A stretch of 32,374 nucleotides of DNA from Bacillota bacterium (GCA_022710895.1 JAKLGB010000008.1:1-32374), one strand, 5' to 3'; positions 1 through 8,946 are shown, counted from the stretch's first letter. Notes: generated by a model from the letters alone, not told the origin. Program-made: numbers and translations.

Positions 1-150
1 GGGGTCGATTTGTTCGCCCGATATCCCCGGTTGCGTCAATATGTCGAATGGGGCCTTTTGGTTTGCGAGGACGACCACCTGCGGCTGACCCCTCGCGGGC
101 TGCTCTTGATGAACCAAGTCGAAACGGCCTTTTTGGAAAGGGCGTGCTGA
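1..150 (+). CDS. hemW: HemW-like radical SAM protein, C-terminal end (partial)
   Basis: The reading frame is open from base 1 and stops at TGA 148-150, leaving 49 C-terminal residues. The tail reads as a short winged-helix-like end: a hydrophobic GLL, then RLTPRGLLLMNQVETAFLE. This matches the usual HemW/HemN ending, in which an LT..G..L.N.V...FL pattern closes the protein. HemW proteins are radical SAM, haem-binding proteins related to oxygen-independent coproporphyrinogen III oxidase. The radical SAM core and its CxxxCxxC motif lie outside the window, so the call rests on the tail pattern only. xerD starts 1 nt after the stop, which implies co-transcription. Another protein with a winged-helix C-terminus is possible. 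Confidence 0.6.
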   Translation, partial: GVDLFARYPRLRQYVEWGLLVCEDDHLRLTPRGLLLMNQVETAFLERAC

Positions 151-151
151 T

Positions 152-1060
152 ATGTTGGAAGGCTTACTCAAAGAATACGTCTATTTCCTTCGCGTCACGA
201 AAAACCTCGCCAAAAACACCATCGTTTCTTATCAAAACGACCTCAAAGACTATTTGGCGTTTTTGGAGAGGAACTACCATATCTCCCGTCCCGACAAAAT
301 CGAACGGGCCCATCTGCTTCAATATGTCGCTCGTCTCAAACGGGAAGAAATGGCCCCGAAAAGCGTTGCCCGCAAACTCTCCGCGATCAAATCCTTCCAT
401 CGATATCTTCAAGTCGAAAAGATCATCGATGACAATGTCGTCGAATCGGTCCCGTTGCCCAAACCCCGGAAGCAACTGCCGGTCGTCCTCAATGTCGAAG
501 AGATCGACCGCCTTCTCGAAGCCGCGATCGGAACCGGAACGGTGTTGGAACTGCGCAATCGGGCGATGATCGAACTCGCCTACGGGTCCGGACTCCGCGT
601 ATCCGAACTGATCGATTTGGACATCGCCGATCTCCATCTGAACAACGGCCTTGTCAACGTCACCGGCAAAGGGTCAAAAGAACGGATCGTTCCCCTCGGG
701 GCCGATTCGATCGCCGCCTTGCGGAAGTACCTGACCGAGGCGCGACCGCTGATTCACCCGAAGGGAAAAGAAATTCTCTTTGTGAACAAAGACGGTGGCC
801 GCATCAGCCGCGTGGGTTTCTATAAAATCCTCCAAACCCTCGCCTTGAAAGCGGGAATCGATAAACCGATTTCTCCGCATACGCTCCGCCACTCGTTCGC
901 CACCCATTTGTTGGAGAACGGTGCCGATCTTCGGGCGGTGCAGGAGTTATTGGGACACGAAGACATCCTTACCACCGAAAATTACACCCACATCTCCAAA
1001 CGGCATCTTCAGGATGCTTATCAGGCCGCGCATCCGCGCGCCTTCGGAAAGAAGGAATGA
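152..1060 (+). CDS. xerD: Tyrosine recombinase XerD
   Basis: This 302-aa site-specific tyrosine recombinase should resolve chromosome dimers at dif together with XerC. The N-terminal SAM-like core-binding domain covers about residues 1-100, with KNTIVSYQNDLKDYLAFL typical of XerD. The catalytic domain follows with all active residues visible: Arg149 (GSGLRVSEL), Lys173 (GKGSKER), His243 and Arg246 (SPHTLRHSFATHLL), His269 (LLGHEDI) and the nucleophile Tyr278 (TTENYTH). The length matches the family (about 295-300 aa). The start follows the HemW-like stop by one base, and the stop overlaps a possible ATG of deoB. The xerD-deoB order is known from Bacillus (ripX-drm), which favours XerD over XerC or a phage integrase. 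Confidence 0.93.
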   Translation: MLEGLLKEYVYFLRVTKNLAKNTIVSYQNDLKDYLAFLERNYHISRPDKIERAHLLQYVARLKREEMAPKSVARKLSAIKSFHRYLQVEKIIDDNVVESVPLPKPRKQLPVVLNVEEIDRLLEAAIGTGTVLELRNRAMIELAYGSGLRVSELIDLDIADLHLNNGLVNVTGKGSKERIVPLGADSIAALRKYLTEARPLIHPKGKEILFVNKDGGRISRVGFYKILQTLALKAGIDKPISPHTLRHSFATHLLENGADLRAVQELLGHEDILTTENYTHISKRHLQDAYQAAHPRAFGKKE

Positions 1061-1062
1061 AC

Positions 1063-2241
1063 ATGAAATTCAAACGCGTTTTTCTCATCGTCATGGATAG
1101 CGTCGGCATCGGCGCTCTTCCCGACGCCGCCAAGTTCGGCGACGAAGACGCCAACACCCTTTCTCACATCGCTCAGGCCACCGGCGGAATCCATCTGCCG
1201 CTGCTCGGGTCCTTCGGTCTCGGAAATCTCACCGACATCCAGGGGGTCCCTCCCGTGGACAAACCGCGGGCGAACGTCGGAAAGATGAAAGAATTGTCCA
1301 ACGGCAAAGATACGATGACCGGTCATTGGGAAATCATGGGGTTACGTACCGCCATCCCCTTCCAGACCTTTACGGACACGGGATTTCCCGATGCCCTTTT
1401 GCAGGAACTGACGGCGAAAACCGGCCGAAAGATCATCGGCAACAAAGCCGCATCGGGAACGGAGATTCTCACGGAACTCGGCCCTCGGCAGATGCAAACC
1501 GGAGAACTGATCGTTTACACCTCCGCCGACTCCGTCCTGCAGATCGCCGCCCACGAGGAAATCATTCCCCTCAGCGAACTGTATTCGATCTGCAAAATCG
1601 CCCGGAAACTGACGCTTCGCGACGAATGGAAAGTCGGGCGCGTGATCGCTCGCCCCTATGTCGGGGATCCCGTCAACGGCTTCCGCCGAACGCCCAATCG
1701 CCACGACTACGCCCTCGATCCTTCCGGAAAGACCGTCCTCAATTGGCTGGCCGAGCACCAATACGACGTGATCTCGGTCGGAAAGATCCGCGACATCTTC
1801 AATGGTTCGGGGATCACCGACCATCACGGGATCGTATCCAATCATCACGGAATGGAAACGACGATGGCCATTGCCCAAGGTGATTTCACCGGTCTATGCT
1901 TCGTCAATCTCGTCGATTTTGACGCCATGTACGGCCATCGTCGCGATCCGCACGGCTATCGCGCGGCGTTGGAAGAGTTTGACCGCGATTTGGAAACCCT
2001 CCTGCCGGTCCTAAACGACGAGGACCTGTTGATCATCACCGCCGATCATGGAAACGACCCCACCTTCCGCGGCAGCGACCATACGCGCGAATATGTTCCT
2101 TTCCTGCTTTTCAACCGCTTGCTCAACGGGGGAATGCTTCCGGAATCGGAAACGTTCGCGGACATCGCCGCGACGATTGCGGAAAACTTCAACGTTCCCC
2201 AGACCAAATACGGGCAAAGCCGCCTGCGCATCCTCCGATAA
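1063..2241 (+). CDS. deoB: Phosphopentomutase DeoB
   Basis: DeoB interconverts ribose-1-P or deoxyribose-1-P and the 5-phosphates, and joins nucleoside phosphorolysis to the pentose and DeoC routes. It belongs to the alkaline-phosphatase superfamily and binds Mn. Visible motifs are the N-terminal metal site FLIVMDSVGIGALPDA (Asp12), the phospho-threonine loop GKDTMTGHWEIMG (about Thr84) and the C-terminal metal site TADHGNDPTFRGSDHTRE. Length is 392 aa, as expected. An ATG at 1057 overlaps the xerD stop. The ATG at 1063 is preferred because AAGGA (1052-1056) then sits 6 nt upstream, and the protein then begins like its homologues. It is the last gene of the hemW-xerD-deoB run and is followed directly by a hairpin terminator. 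Confidence 0.95.
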   Translation: MKFKRVFLIVMDSVGIGALPDAAKFGDEDANTLSHIAQATGGIHLPLLGSFGLGNLTDIQGVPPVDKPRANVGKMKELSNGKDTMTGHWEIMGLRTAIPFQTFTDTGFPDALLQELTAKTGRKIIGNKAASGTEILTELGPRQMQTGELIVYTSADSVLQIAAHEEIIPLSELYSICKIARKLTLRDEWKVGRVIARPYVGDPVNGFRRTPNRHDYALDPSGKTVLNWLAEHQYDVISVGKIRDIFNGSGITDHHGIVSNHHGMETTMAIAQGDFTGLCFVNLVDFDAMYGHRRDPHGYRAALEEFDRDLETLLPVLNDEDLLIITADHGNDPTFRGSDHTREYVPFLLFNRLLNGGMLPESETFADIAATIAENFNVPQTKYGQSRLRILR

Positions 2242-2247
2242 AAATAT

Positions 2248-2283
2248 GACACCCGGAAACGAATCCTTCCGGGTGTCTTTTTT
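2248..2283 (+). terminator. Rho-independent terminator of deoB, probably bidirectional
   Basis: A perfect 11-bp stem (2248-2258 with 2267-2277, GACACCCGGAA / TTCCGGGTGTC) closes an 8-nt loop and is followed by a T run at 2278-2283. It starts 6 nt after the deoB stop and lies between convergent genes. Read on the minus strand, the stem is followed by an imperfect U-rich run (ATATTTTTA), so it may also end the coiled-coil operon. Confidence 0.9.
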
Positions 2284-2285
2284 GA

Positions 2286-5231
2286 TTAGGCTTTTTTGGC
2301 GTCGATGCGGTATTTGCGGAATTTAGCATCGAGTTGTTTGAGCGAAACCCGCAACCGCTTGCGTTCTGCCCGTCGAATCGAACGGACGATCCGGCGGTAT
2401 CCCGAGTCGCGTTCGGCAAAGCGTTTGTATTCCCCGTATCCGTCGAGGACTTTGCGGAAGTCCTGGGATAGTTCTTCGATGGTTCCTTGCGAAGATTTCA
2501 GAGATTTGACGTATTCTTCGGTCAGCCGTTGGATCGTTTTTGCGGTGGCGTCGCGGTGGGCTTTGATCCGGGCTTCCCCGTCCTTTTCCGCTTGAACGGT
2601 TTGGAGTCGGAACTGCGATTCCATCGCGGAGATCCGGGTCTGAACGGCGGTCATTTCCACTTCGGTCTCCGATTCCATCATCGATTCTTCGCGACTTAAA
2701 GCCGCCAGACGGCGTTGATATTCAGCCTCGACGGCTTGGAGTCTTTGTTCGTATAGCAAACGATCCTGATCCCGGGCGGACATGACCTCCGCGATGCGGG
2801 CGGCGTATTCCGCGGAATGGTCTTTTTCGTCCTGGGCGAAGAAGATTTCCCGATACTTGGGAAGCAGGGCTTCGGCTTTGGCATCGAGTTCGGTTTCCGC
2901 CTCGCGCAACCGTTCTTCGTGGCGGGAATTGATGGAAGCCAGCGTATCGTAAAACGTCGGGTCGAGGATGTCCACGGCGTTTTCCATATACGGTTTGAGA
3001 GTTTCATATCGGGCTTTGGCCCGATCGTACAGCTCTTGGAATTCGGCGATCGTCACCTCGCGAAGGCGATCGGCATCGCTGACTGCGTTCTTCAATCTTC
3101 CGTCGAGGAGCGTCAATTCGCGACGGCTCTTGGCGATGATTTGGTCATCATCTTGCCGGCGGACGATGAGATTGATCCGCTGATCCCTCATCCGCCGTTC
3201 GCGGTCAAGGGAGAGGGAGAGGGATTTTTGTTCCCGCCGGTCGGAGGTTTCCTTCAGCCGACGGGCTTCGGCGTAGACTTTTGCCTGATAATCGTCTTCG
3301 ATCAATTTGATGTCGGAATCGTAGCGGGAAACGATTTGCCGGATTTGATCTTCATAGAATTGGCGTTCCTGATCGATGGTGGTCACGAGCGATTCCAAGC
3401 GGACCCGGTGTTCCGAATCGGCCAAGGTGATTTGTTCTTGGGCGAAACGCATCTGGTTCAGGTAGGTGGTGAGGATGAATTCATTGTTCACGCGAACCCC
3501 TTCGCCGACGCGGGATTTCTGCATCATCAGATAACTCTTTTCGTTTTCGAACATCGTCTCGAAATGCAGGGCTTTGATCCGATATTCTTTTAAGGCCAGT
3601 TCCAGTTCCGCTTTGGCTTCGACGACATAGATGTTGTGGGTCTCTTTTTCGCGGGAGTAACGGATCAAATCTTCGGAAATGGTGGACAGCCAGCGCCGGG
3701 AGGTGGCTCCGCTTTGGGAAAGATGGCCCAAATGTTCTTCGGTCGCCTTTTCCAAGCGTTCGACTTGATGGCGTTCGCGAAGGACGGCAAAACTCGACTT
3801 TGCAAACTGGCGGCGTTTTTCCAAAAGGAACAGATGGATTTTTTGCAATTCCGTCAACAATTCGCCTTCTTGGACGACGAGTTGTTTTTTGATGGCGTTC
3901 ATCATGATCAATTCCAGTTCGTTGATCTGGCTCTTGATCTTGGCGGATTGGATGTCGTAATCGATATTGGTTTTCAATTCCTTGTTCAGGCGGAGCAGGG
4001 AGATCCGGGTGAGTTCGTCTTTGATGATTTTGGAGGATTCGTCGCCGATCGTTTGGGCGAGGAAAGGATCGGATTTCATCACTTCGATATATTCGTTCAA
4101 ATAGAGTTCGAGACGGTTCATCGTCCTTAGCGATTGTTCTTCGGAGAGCCGAAGGATGGCTTTTTGCCGCCGAGCTTGATGCTTGAGCATTTTTGTCGCC
4201 CGAACCTCGGCTTGGCGGACGTCCCGCTGCCAGCGGGAAATCTTCTGGTACGTCTGCAATAAACGACCTTCATCGTGAGAACGGGTAGCTTCCGCGTTCA
4301 GAAGATCCCGCTTGTATTGGGATTTGTATTTGACGGGATCGTCGAAGAGATCAAACTTGTTGATGATCTGATAGGAACGGCTTTGCAGCAGGCGGTTCAG
4401 AACTTTTCGGTACAGGGCAGCGTAGTCGTCCTCTATGGTTTTCTGAATTTTGAGATTAAGGGCGTTGGTATGGGCGCAGAAGGCGTTGAATTGGTTGATT
4501 TTGTCGCTGACAAGGGCTTGAATTTCCACGGAGGTGGGATCCGATTCCGCAGAGAAGCTCAACTGGTTGTCGGCGTAATAAGAGGCTTCCTTTTCAAAGA
4601 AGGTTTCGATATCGTTGACTTTTCGATTCTTCTGACGAATGATGTTGGAAATATTGTCGTCCATCGACTTGATCTGGGTGTCCAGTTGGACAAACAAATC
4701 ATAGATCTCGTTTTGATGCCGTTCGAGGATTTGCTGGAAGGCTTGGCTCTTTTCCAAGAAATAGTCGAAGTACTCTTCTGAGGAAAGGATGTTATTGAGA
4801 TAGGTTCGGGAGTAGAAGGCCAGAAAATCGTATTTGATCTGCAAGATCGCTTTGGACAGATAATCGAGCGAGGAAAGCGTCTCGGGAAAGCGGAGCCGGT
4901 CGTGATGAAGGATGTCTTCGTTGGTGCCATGGACCAGAGTTTCGGTGTCGCTGATGATTCGCGAACGGTCGACGATGATTTCTTCTTCATGGTAGAAGAT
5001 GGAATCGGCGATCTTTTCGGCATCGCCCTTCAGGTTTCTCAGGCGTTTTTCCGCTTCGTTCAAGTTGTTGATGGAAATCTGGCGGTGGGTTTTGGCATGG
5101 TCGGAAACCTTGCGGAAAAAATCCTCGTAGAGGGCGATTTCGCGGGCATAGCCCTGCTTAATCTCGCTTTGAAGGATTGCTTTTCCGGATTGACGGGGAT
5201 CCGCCCCGACGGTTTTCTTGACTTCGGCCAT
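2286..5231 (-). CDS. Giant coiled-coil protein of unknown function (981 aa)
   Basis: I do not recognise a family. The protein is 981 aa, soluble in appearance, with no signal peptide, no membrane segment and no Walker A/B pair. It is dominated by Glu, Lys, Arg, Gln and Leu in heptad-like arrangement. Only eight prolines occur (12, 116, 232, 299, 389, 747, 758, 791), leaving residues 390-746 (357 residues) proline-free, as expected for a long continuous coiled coil. There is one cysteine (252). The last 37 residues are strongly basic (Arg/Lys-rich from 946), a possible nucleic-acid, membrane or partner contact. GGAG (plus 5241-5244) sits 9 nt before the ATG. It lies 16 nt behind the 1157-aa coiled-coil gene, so the two form an operon. 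A structural, scaffold or cytoskeletal role is inference. Confidence 0.9.
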   Translation of the reverse strand: MAEVKKTVGADPRQSGKAILQSEIKQGYAREIALYEDFFRKVSDHAKTHRQISINNLNEAEKRLRNLKGDAEKIADSIFYHEEEIIVDRSRIISDTETLVHGTNEDILHHDRLRFPETLSSLDYLSKAILQIKYDFLAFYSRTYLNNILSSEEYFDYFLEKSQAFQQILERHQNEIYDLFVQLDTQIKSMDDNISNIIRQKNRKVNDIETFFEKEASYYADNQLSFSAESDPTSVEIQALVSDKINQFNAFCAHTNALNLKIQKTIEDDYAALYRKVLNRLLQSRSYQIINKFDLFDDPVKYKSQYKRDLLNAEATRSHDEGRLLQTYQKISRWQRDVRQAEVRATKMLKHQARRQKAILRLSEEQSLRTMNRLELYLNEYIEVMKSDPFLAQTIGDESSKIIKDELTRISLLRLNKELKTNIDYDIQSAKIKSQINELELIMMNAIKKQLVVQEGELLTELQKIHLFLLEKRRQFAKSSFAVLRERHQVERLEKATEEHLGHLSQSGATSRRWLSTISEDLIRYSREKETHNIYVVEAKAELELALKEYRIKALHFETMFENEKSYLMMQKSRVGEGVRVNNEFILTTYLNQMRFAQEQITLADSEHRVRLESLVTTIDQERQFYEDQIRQIVSRYDSDIKLIEDDYQAKVYAEARRLKETSDRREQKSLSLSLDRERRMRDQRINLIVRRQDDDQIIAKSRRELTLLDGRLKNAVSDADRLREVTIAEFQELYDRAKARYETLKPYMENAVDILDPTFYDTLASINSRHEERLREAETELDAKAEALLPKYREIFFAQDEKDHSAEYAARIAEVMSARDQDRLLYEQRLQAVEAEYQRRLAALSREESMMESETEVEMTAVQTRISAMESQFRLQTVQAEKDGEARIKAHRDATAKTIQRLTEEYVKSLKSSQGTIEELSQDFRKVLDGYGEYKRFAERDSGYRRIVRSIRRAERKRLRVSLKQLDAKFRKYRIDAKKA

Positions 5232-5247
5232 GGGTCATCGCTCCGAT

Positions 5248-8200
5248 TCAGGCGTTAAGGATGCGTTTTTGATTTTCTTCGGACTCGGAAACCTGCTTGC
5301 GCAGGGATTCGGCGGTCGCATTGGATTTGGCGAGAGTGTCTTGGACGACCTCGTCGGTTTTGATCTTGAGGCGGTCGTTGATGATCAATACTTTCTCGAA
5401 GGGGTGAAGAATAAGAGCGTCATTGAACAGGATTCCCGCCGATTCCAAGCGACTCTTGACAAAGCGGTCGAATTCCCCAGCATAGGCGGTGTTGGCGACT
5501 TGCCACTGTTTCAAATAGGACGATTGAGCTTCGCCGATTTTCTGATAAAGTCCGACATAATCCTGCGGAAGGCGTTCGCGGATAGCGGACATCTGCGATA
5601 GAAAAGCGGGGCGGGAAACGAATTTTTCTTCTTCCAGCCGGGCCAGTTCCTTTTCCAAGGCGGATCTGCGTTCGGCGATGAATTGAGCTTTTTCGGCTTC
5701 CAAAGCCGCGAGTTTCTTTTCGTTTTGCGCGGGAACCGTTTCAACGGATCGATGCAATGAGGCCAGCGAAGCCGTCCGGTTTTGATCCCCTCGGGACAAA
5801 TCGGTCACCAAGCGAGCATTGGCGGTGAGGGTTTCCGCAGAAGATTTCTTCTTGAGGGTTTCATAACCTTCGATGTGACGCCGATAAGTGGTCTCAACTT
5901 GTTTTTTTGCGCGCAGGGAAGCGGCTTTCGCATCGCGGGTCCGGGACTCCGCCCCGGCCCGGTTTTTGGCGTCCTCTTTTCGAAGTTCTTTGTCCATGAA
6001 CCGCATGGCGGATTCTTGTTCGCGCAATCCGCGGACATAGGTTTGGTTCAACAGGAAAACTCGATCCGCGATCGTCGTTTCGACGGTCTTGGCGGCGAAG
6101 GCGACTTGAGGAATGGCAATTTCGGCAGGCGTTTGTTCCTTGGCAGCCCGAACGATTTCTCGATCAAATTCCTCCTCGATGATCCGCTCCTTTGCCAACG
6201 ATTCGTCGCGGAATTTCTTGATCGTCATCACATCGCCGGAAATAAGGATTTCTTCCAATTCGTCGAGGGCGGAGCGGACATGATCCAAAAAGTTCTCGGA
6301 CCACAGGATCGTTTCCACGTAAAAGGCATAAAGGGTTTTTCGCAAGCCTTTGACGGAATGGACGTTCATCAAACTGTCTTTTTCGGCTTCTGTTGTCAAA
6401 ATTGCGATTTTGCGGAAATCTTCGTCGAGCCAAGAGGTGGCTTTATCCCACAACGCGGTGCTCTTTTCTTTAGACACCAGGGCGGAAATCGTGTCTTTGG
6501 TGGCGGAAACGGCAGATAGAATATCATAACGGTAGAAGTGCTCCAAAGAAAGCGCTTCGGCCTGAAGCGGGGCATTCTCGTCGATCAAGGAAACGAGAAG
6601 ATGTTTAAGGGCAACCAGAGGTTTTCCCATTTGGTTTTCGATGTTCTTGCGGGCGGTGAACAAAGCGTGATCGAAATATTCGATCGCCCGTCGATGCGGT
6701 TCGGTCTGTCGATCGGTGCGGAATCGAAGTTGGTCGATCAAGCTTCGACGTTGTTCTTCAAGCAGGTAAGCATAGGCGCGGGGCGCCGAGGATTGCAGCA
6801 GATAGTCGTGAGCCCGGAGCGTCTGGTCTTTATGAAGATCGATGAGGTGCTGGGCATGATGGACATACTCCACGACAAATTCCGATCCGGCGGATTTATT
6901 GGCCTCATACCGACCCAGTTCGCGCCGGATGGCTTCCCCCAAAAGACCGCGTTGACGGACGACTTCAAAGGTCTCCTGCTCCAAGGCACGTTTTTCTTCC
7001 AAGGCCACCATGGCGAGGTCCCGGCGGTATTTGGCTTGGATCAAGGCCAGTTCCTTGTCGTAGGCTTGATCGTGGATGTCTTTTTCGAGGTTGTTCAACA
7101 GCCGGTCATGTTTGGAAAGAGCTTCCTCCGAAGCTTTCTGTTTGTTTTTTTCGGTGACTTCCCGTTGCGCCACCAGCAAGGCGGCTTCCGCATCCGAAGA
7201 AAGTTGATGGGTCTTTTGGAGAAAACCGTGCTGATGTTCGGCGATGGCCATGTCGGTTTCCAACTGAGCCAAGTATTTTTTGTAATCGCCGGTAATGTCG
7301 GCGTTTTCCATCGCCTTTTTCACAGAGGCGATTTCCAAACGGTTGTTGGATTCCAAAGAGACGATGTCTTTGCTCAATCGGTCGATGTTGGTGATCAAAT
7401 CGGTCATTTTGTTGGTAACGTTATTCAAGGTCACCAAGCAGTTGATCTTATAATCTTCAAAGGTTTTGGCACTGGATTTTACATAGTCCACAAATGTCTG
7501 CGAAATCGTTTGGTTGAAACGGATAAAATCCGAAAGCATGTTATCGATTTCGTCCATCGATTCGGATACGTAGAAGGCGAAATTGCTGTAAAGGTTGATG
7601 GCATCCTGAAAATATTGGGCAGGCATCGAATAGGCCAGTTTGATTTCTTCGACCCGACGGAACGAATCGACCTTGATCTTGCTGATTTCGTTTTGGTATT
7701 TGGATATAAGGAGGTCGGTCAGCTTTTGGTTCCGGTTGAGAAGATAACGGCTTTTCGCTTGGACGATGCCGTACTGCATAATGTATTTTTGCGTTAGGCG
7801 GCCATCGTTTTGAGCATCCGCTTCGATGATTTTTTTGCCGATGATCATCGAGGATTTGAGGAAATCCTCTTGGACGAGTTTTTCGAAGGCTACTTTCTTC
7901 TGGTTGATCGCGGCAATTTGACGGACATATTGGTCGATGAGGTTCTGGTTGATTTCCGAATAGGGAATCTGCCGGATTTCGCTCAATTCCGCGATCCGGT
8001 TCTTTTTGTTGGCGTAGCCTAGAGTCGTGGTTTTGAACAGTGCGGTCATCTTGTTTTTTGCATCGCGAAGCTTTTCCAAAATTTGCAGGATGGCGGCATT
8101 CATGAATTTGGCATCGTTGAAGGCCTTTTCGTTGAGTTGCCGGGTCATTTCCTGCAAAGAGTTTTTGGTTTTTTCCATCGTCCAAAGCAAAAGGTCGTAT

Positions 8201-8721
8201 TGCCGGTTATTCATCAGGGAGTATTCTTCACGGACGGATTCGAATTCCGCATTTTTCTGATCGACGAATTTTTGATGGATTTCGAATTCTTTATTGATCG
8301 CGGCTTCAGAGTCACGGCACATCGACTGGTACGTTTCCAGCGCGGCCCGTTTCAGGTCTTCGAAATCGGCCGCAATCTTTGAAAAAGCCTCGTCTTCGCG
8401 GTTCTTTTTGGCTTGAAGTTGATCGCGATGGGCCAGAAAATCCTCATCCAACGCCTGGAACAAACCCGCATATTCCTGGTCGATGACTTCGAGAACCTTC
8501 TGGAAATCCCCTTCGTACCGTTGATAGGTTTTCTGATTTTCCAAAGCGAAAAGACCGAAGTTTTCTTCGATCTTTTGAACTTCCGCTTGGTAGTTTTGTT
8601 CAATTTCCCGGGCTTGATCGTCAAGGGCCTTCAAGTGGTCCTCGTACAATCCGCGGTCGGGAATCGTGGTCTCGAGAGAAAAGAAAGCAGTGGGCTTTTT
8701 TTCGCGTTTTCCCTCTTTCAT
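5248..8721 (-). CDS. Giant coiled-coil protein of unknown function (1157 aa)
   Basis: This is the first gene of a two-gene minus-strand operon and has no family I can name. It has 1157 aa, no signal peptide, no transmembrane segment and no P-loop. Residues 25-250 and 368-646 (the latter 279 residues without proline) look like continuous coiled coil. A more mixed, possibly globular helical region spans about 640-880, with prolines at 647, 675, 701, 718, 865 and 871. A second coiled stretch follows from about 885 to 1035, with an Ala/Lys/Glu-rich part near 1000-1035. A short hydrophobic segment near 1095-1120 (ILFNDALILHPFEKVLIIND) may be a small folded tail. The SD AGGGGG (plus 8730-8735) lies 8 nt before the ATG. 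It shows no obvious sequence repeat shared with its neighbour. Confidence 0.9.
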   Translation of the reverse strand: MKEGKREKKPTAFFSLETTIPDRGLYEDHLKALDDQAREIEQNYQAEVQKIEENFGLFALENQKTYQRYEGDFQKVLEVIDQEYAGLFQALDEDFLAHRDQLQAKKNREDEAFSKIAADFEDLKRAALETYQSMCRDSEAAINKEFEIHQKFVDQKNAEFESVREEYSLMNNRQYDLLLWTMEKTKNSLQEMTRQLNEKAFNDAKFMNAAILQILEKLRDAKNKMTALFKTTTLGYANKKNRIAELSEIRQIPYSEINQNLIDQYVRQIAAINQKKVAFEKLVQEDFLKSSMIIGKKIIEADAQNDGRLTQKYIMQYGIVQAKSRYLLNRNQKLTDLLISKYQNEISKIKVDSFRRVEEIKLAYSMPAQYFQDAINLYSNFAFYVSESMDEIDNMLSDFIRFNQTISQTFVDYVKSSAKTFEDYKINCLVTLNNVTNKMTDLITNIDRLSKDIVSLESNNRLEIASVKKAMENADITGDYKKYLAQLETDMAIAEHQHGFLQKTHQLSSDAEAALLVAQREVTEKNKQKASEEALSKHDRLLNNLEKDIHDQAYDKELALIQAKYRRDLAMVALEEKRALEQETFEVVRQRGLLGEAIRRELGRYEANKSAGSEFVVEYVHHAQHLIDLHKDQTLRAHDYLLQSSAPRAYAYLLEEQRRSLIDQLRFRTDRQTEPHRRAIEYFDHALFTARKNIENQMGKPLVALKHLLVSLIDENAPLQAEALSLEHFYRYDILSAVSATKDTISALVSKEKSTALWDKATSWLDEDFRKIAILTTEAEKDSLMNVHSVKGLRKTLYAFYVETILWSENFLDHVRSALDELEEILISGDVMTIKKFRDESLAKERIIEEEFDREIVRAAKEQTPAEIAIPQVAFAAKTVETTIADRVFLLNQTYVRGLREQESAMRFMDKELRKEDAKNRAGAESRTRDAKAASLRAKKQVETTYRRHIEGYETLKKKSSAETLTANARLVTDLSRGDQNRTASLASLHRSVETVPAQNEKKLAALEAEKAQFIAERRSALEKELARLEEEKFVSRPAFLSQMSAIRERLPQDYVGLYQKIGEAQSSYLKQWQVANTAYAGEFDRFVKSRLESAGILFNDALILHPFEKVLIINDRLKIKTDEVVQDTLAKSNATAESLRKQVSESEENQKRILNA

Positions 8722-8870
8722 CGATTCCGCCCCCTAGGTGTAGGATGGATCAAACAACCGTGCAAGGCCAATGGAGCGAGAACCCAACGGGGTCCATCGG
8801 CAGGAAAAGGCTTATTTCCCTTCCGGAAAGGACATCGAATAACCCGGCAAGGACCCAACCTTCGGCCTTC
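8722..8870 (-). other. Long 5' leader of the coiled-coil operon
   Basis: About 150 nt separate the expected transcription start (near 8870) from the first coiled-coil start codon. I see no long ORF. The leader contains a palindrome TTCCGGAA (8821-8828) and a possible long-range pairing of GGGTCC (plus 8851-8856) with GGACCC (plus 8790-8795). No known riboswitch consensus is recognised. Confidence 0.4.
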
Positions 8871-8876
8871 TTTTCC

Positions 8877-8905
8877 ATTATAAACGAACACCCGGCAGAT
8901 TTCAA
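8877..8905 (-). promoter_or_regulatory. SigA-type promoter of the coiled-coil operon
   Basis: On the minus strand TTGAAA (plus 8900-8905) and TATAAT (plus 8877-8882) are separated by exactly 17 bp. The -10 is perfect and the -35 matches four of six bases of the consensus TTGACA plus conserved TTG. It is the only strong candidate between the divergent ruvB gene and the coiled-coil genes, and it implies a well-expressed operon. Confidence 0.8.
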
Positions 8906-8946
8906 CCAAAGAGCCGAAAATAAATCGCCATTCATCGCCAGTAATT

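Noticed and set aside
152-1060. Phage integrase or mobile-element recombinase
   Set aside because: All XerD features fit, the gene is followed by deoB as in Bacillus, and I saw no attachment-site repeat, tRNA or phage gene.
2817-3593. 258-codon open frame on the plus strand inside the 981-aa coiled-coil gene
   Set aside because: It is Phe/Gly/Val-rich as expected for the complement of a Glu/Lys-rich gene and has no recognisable fold. The minus-strand gene has a proper SD, start and operon partner.
2286-8721. SMC, Rad50/SbcC or phage tape-measure protein
   Set aside because: No P-loop, Walker B or signature motif at the ends; no hydrophobic tape-measure segment and no phage gene beside them.
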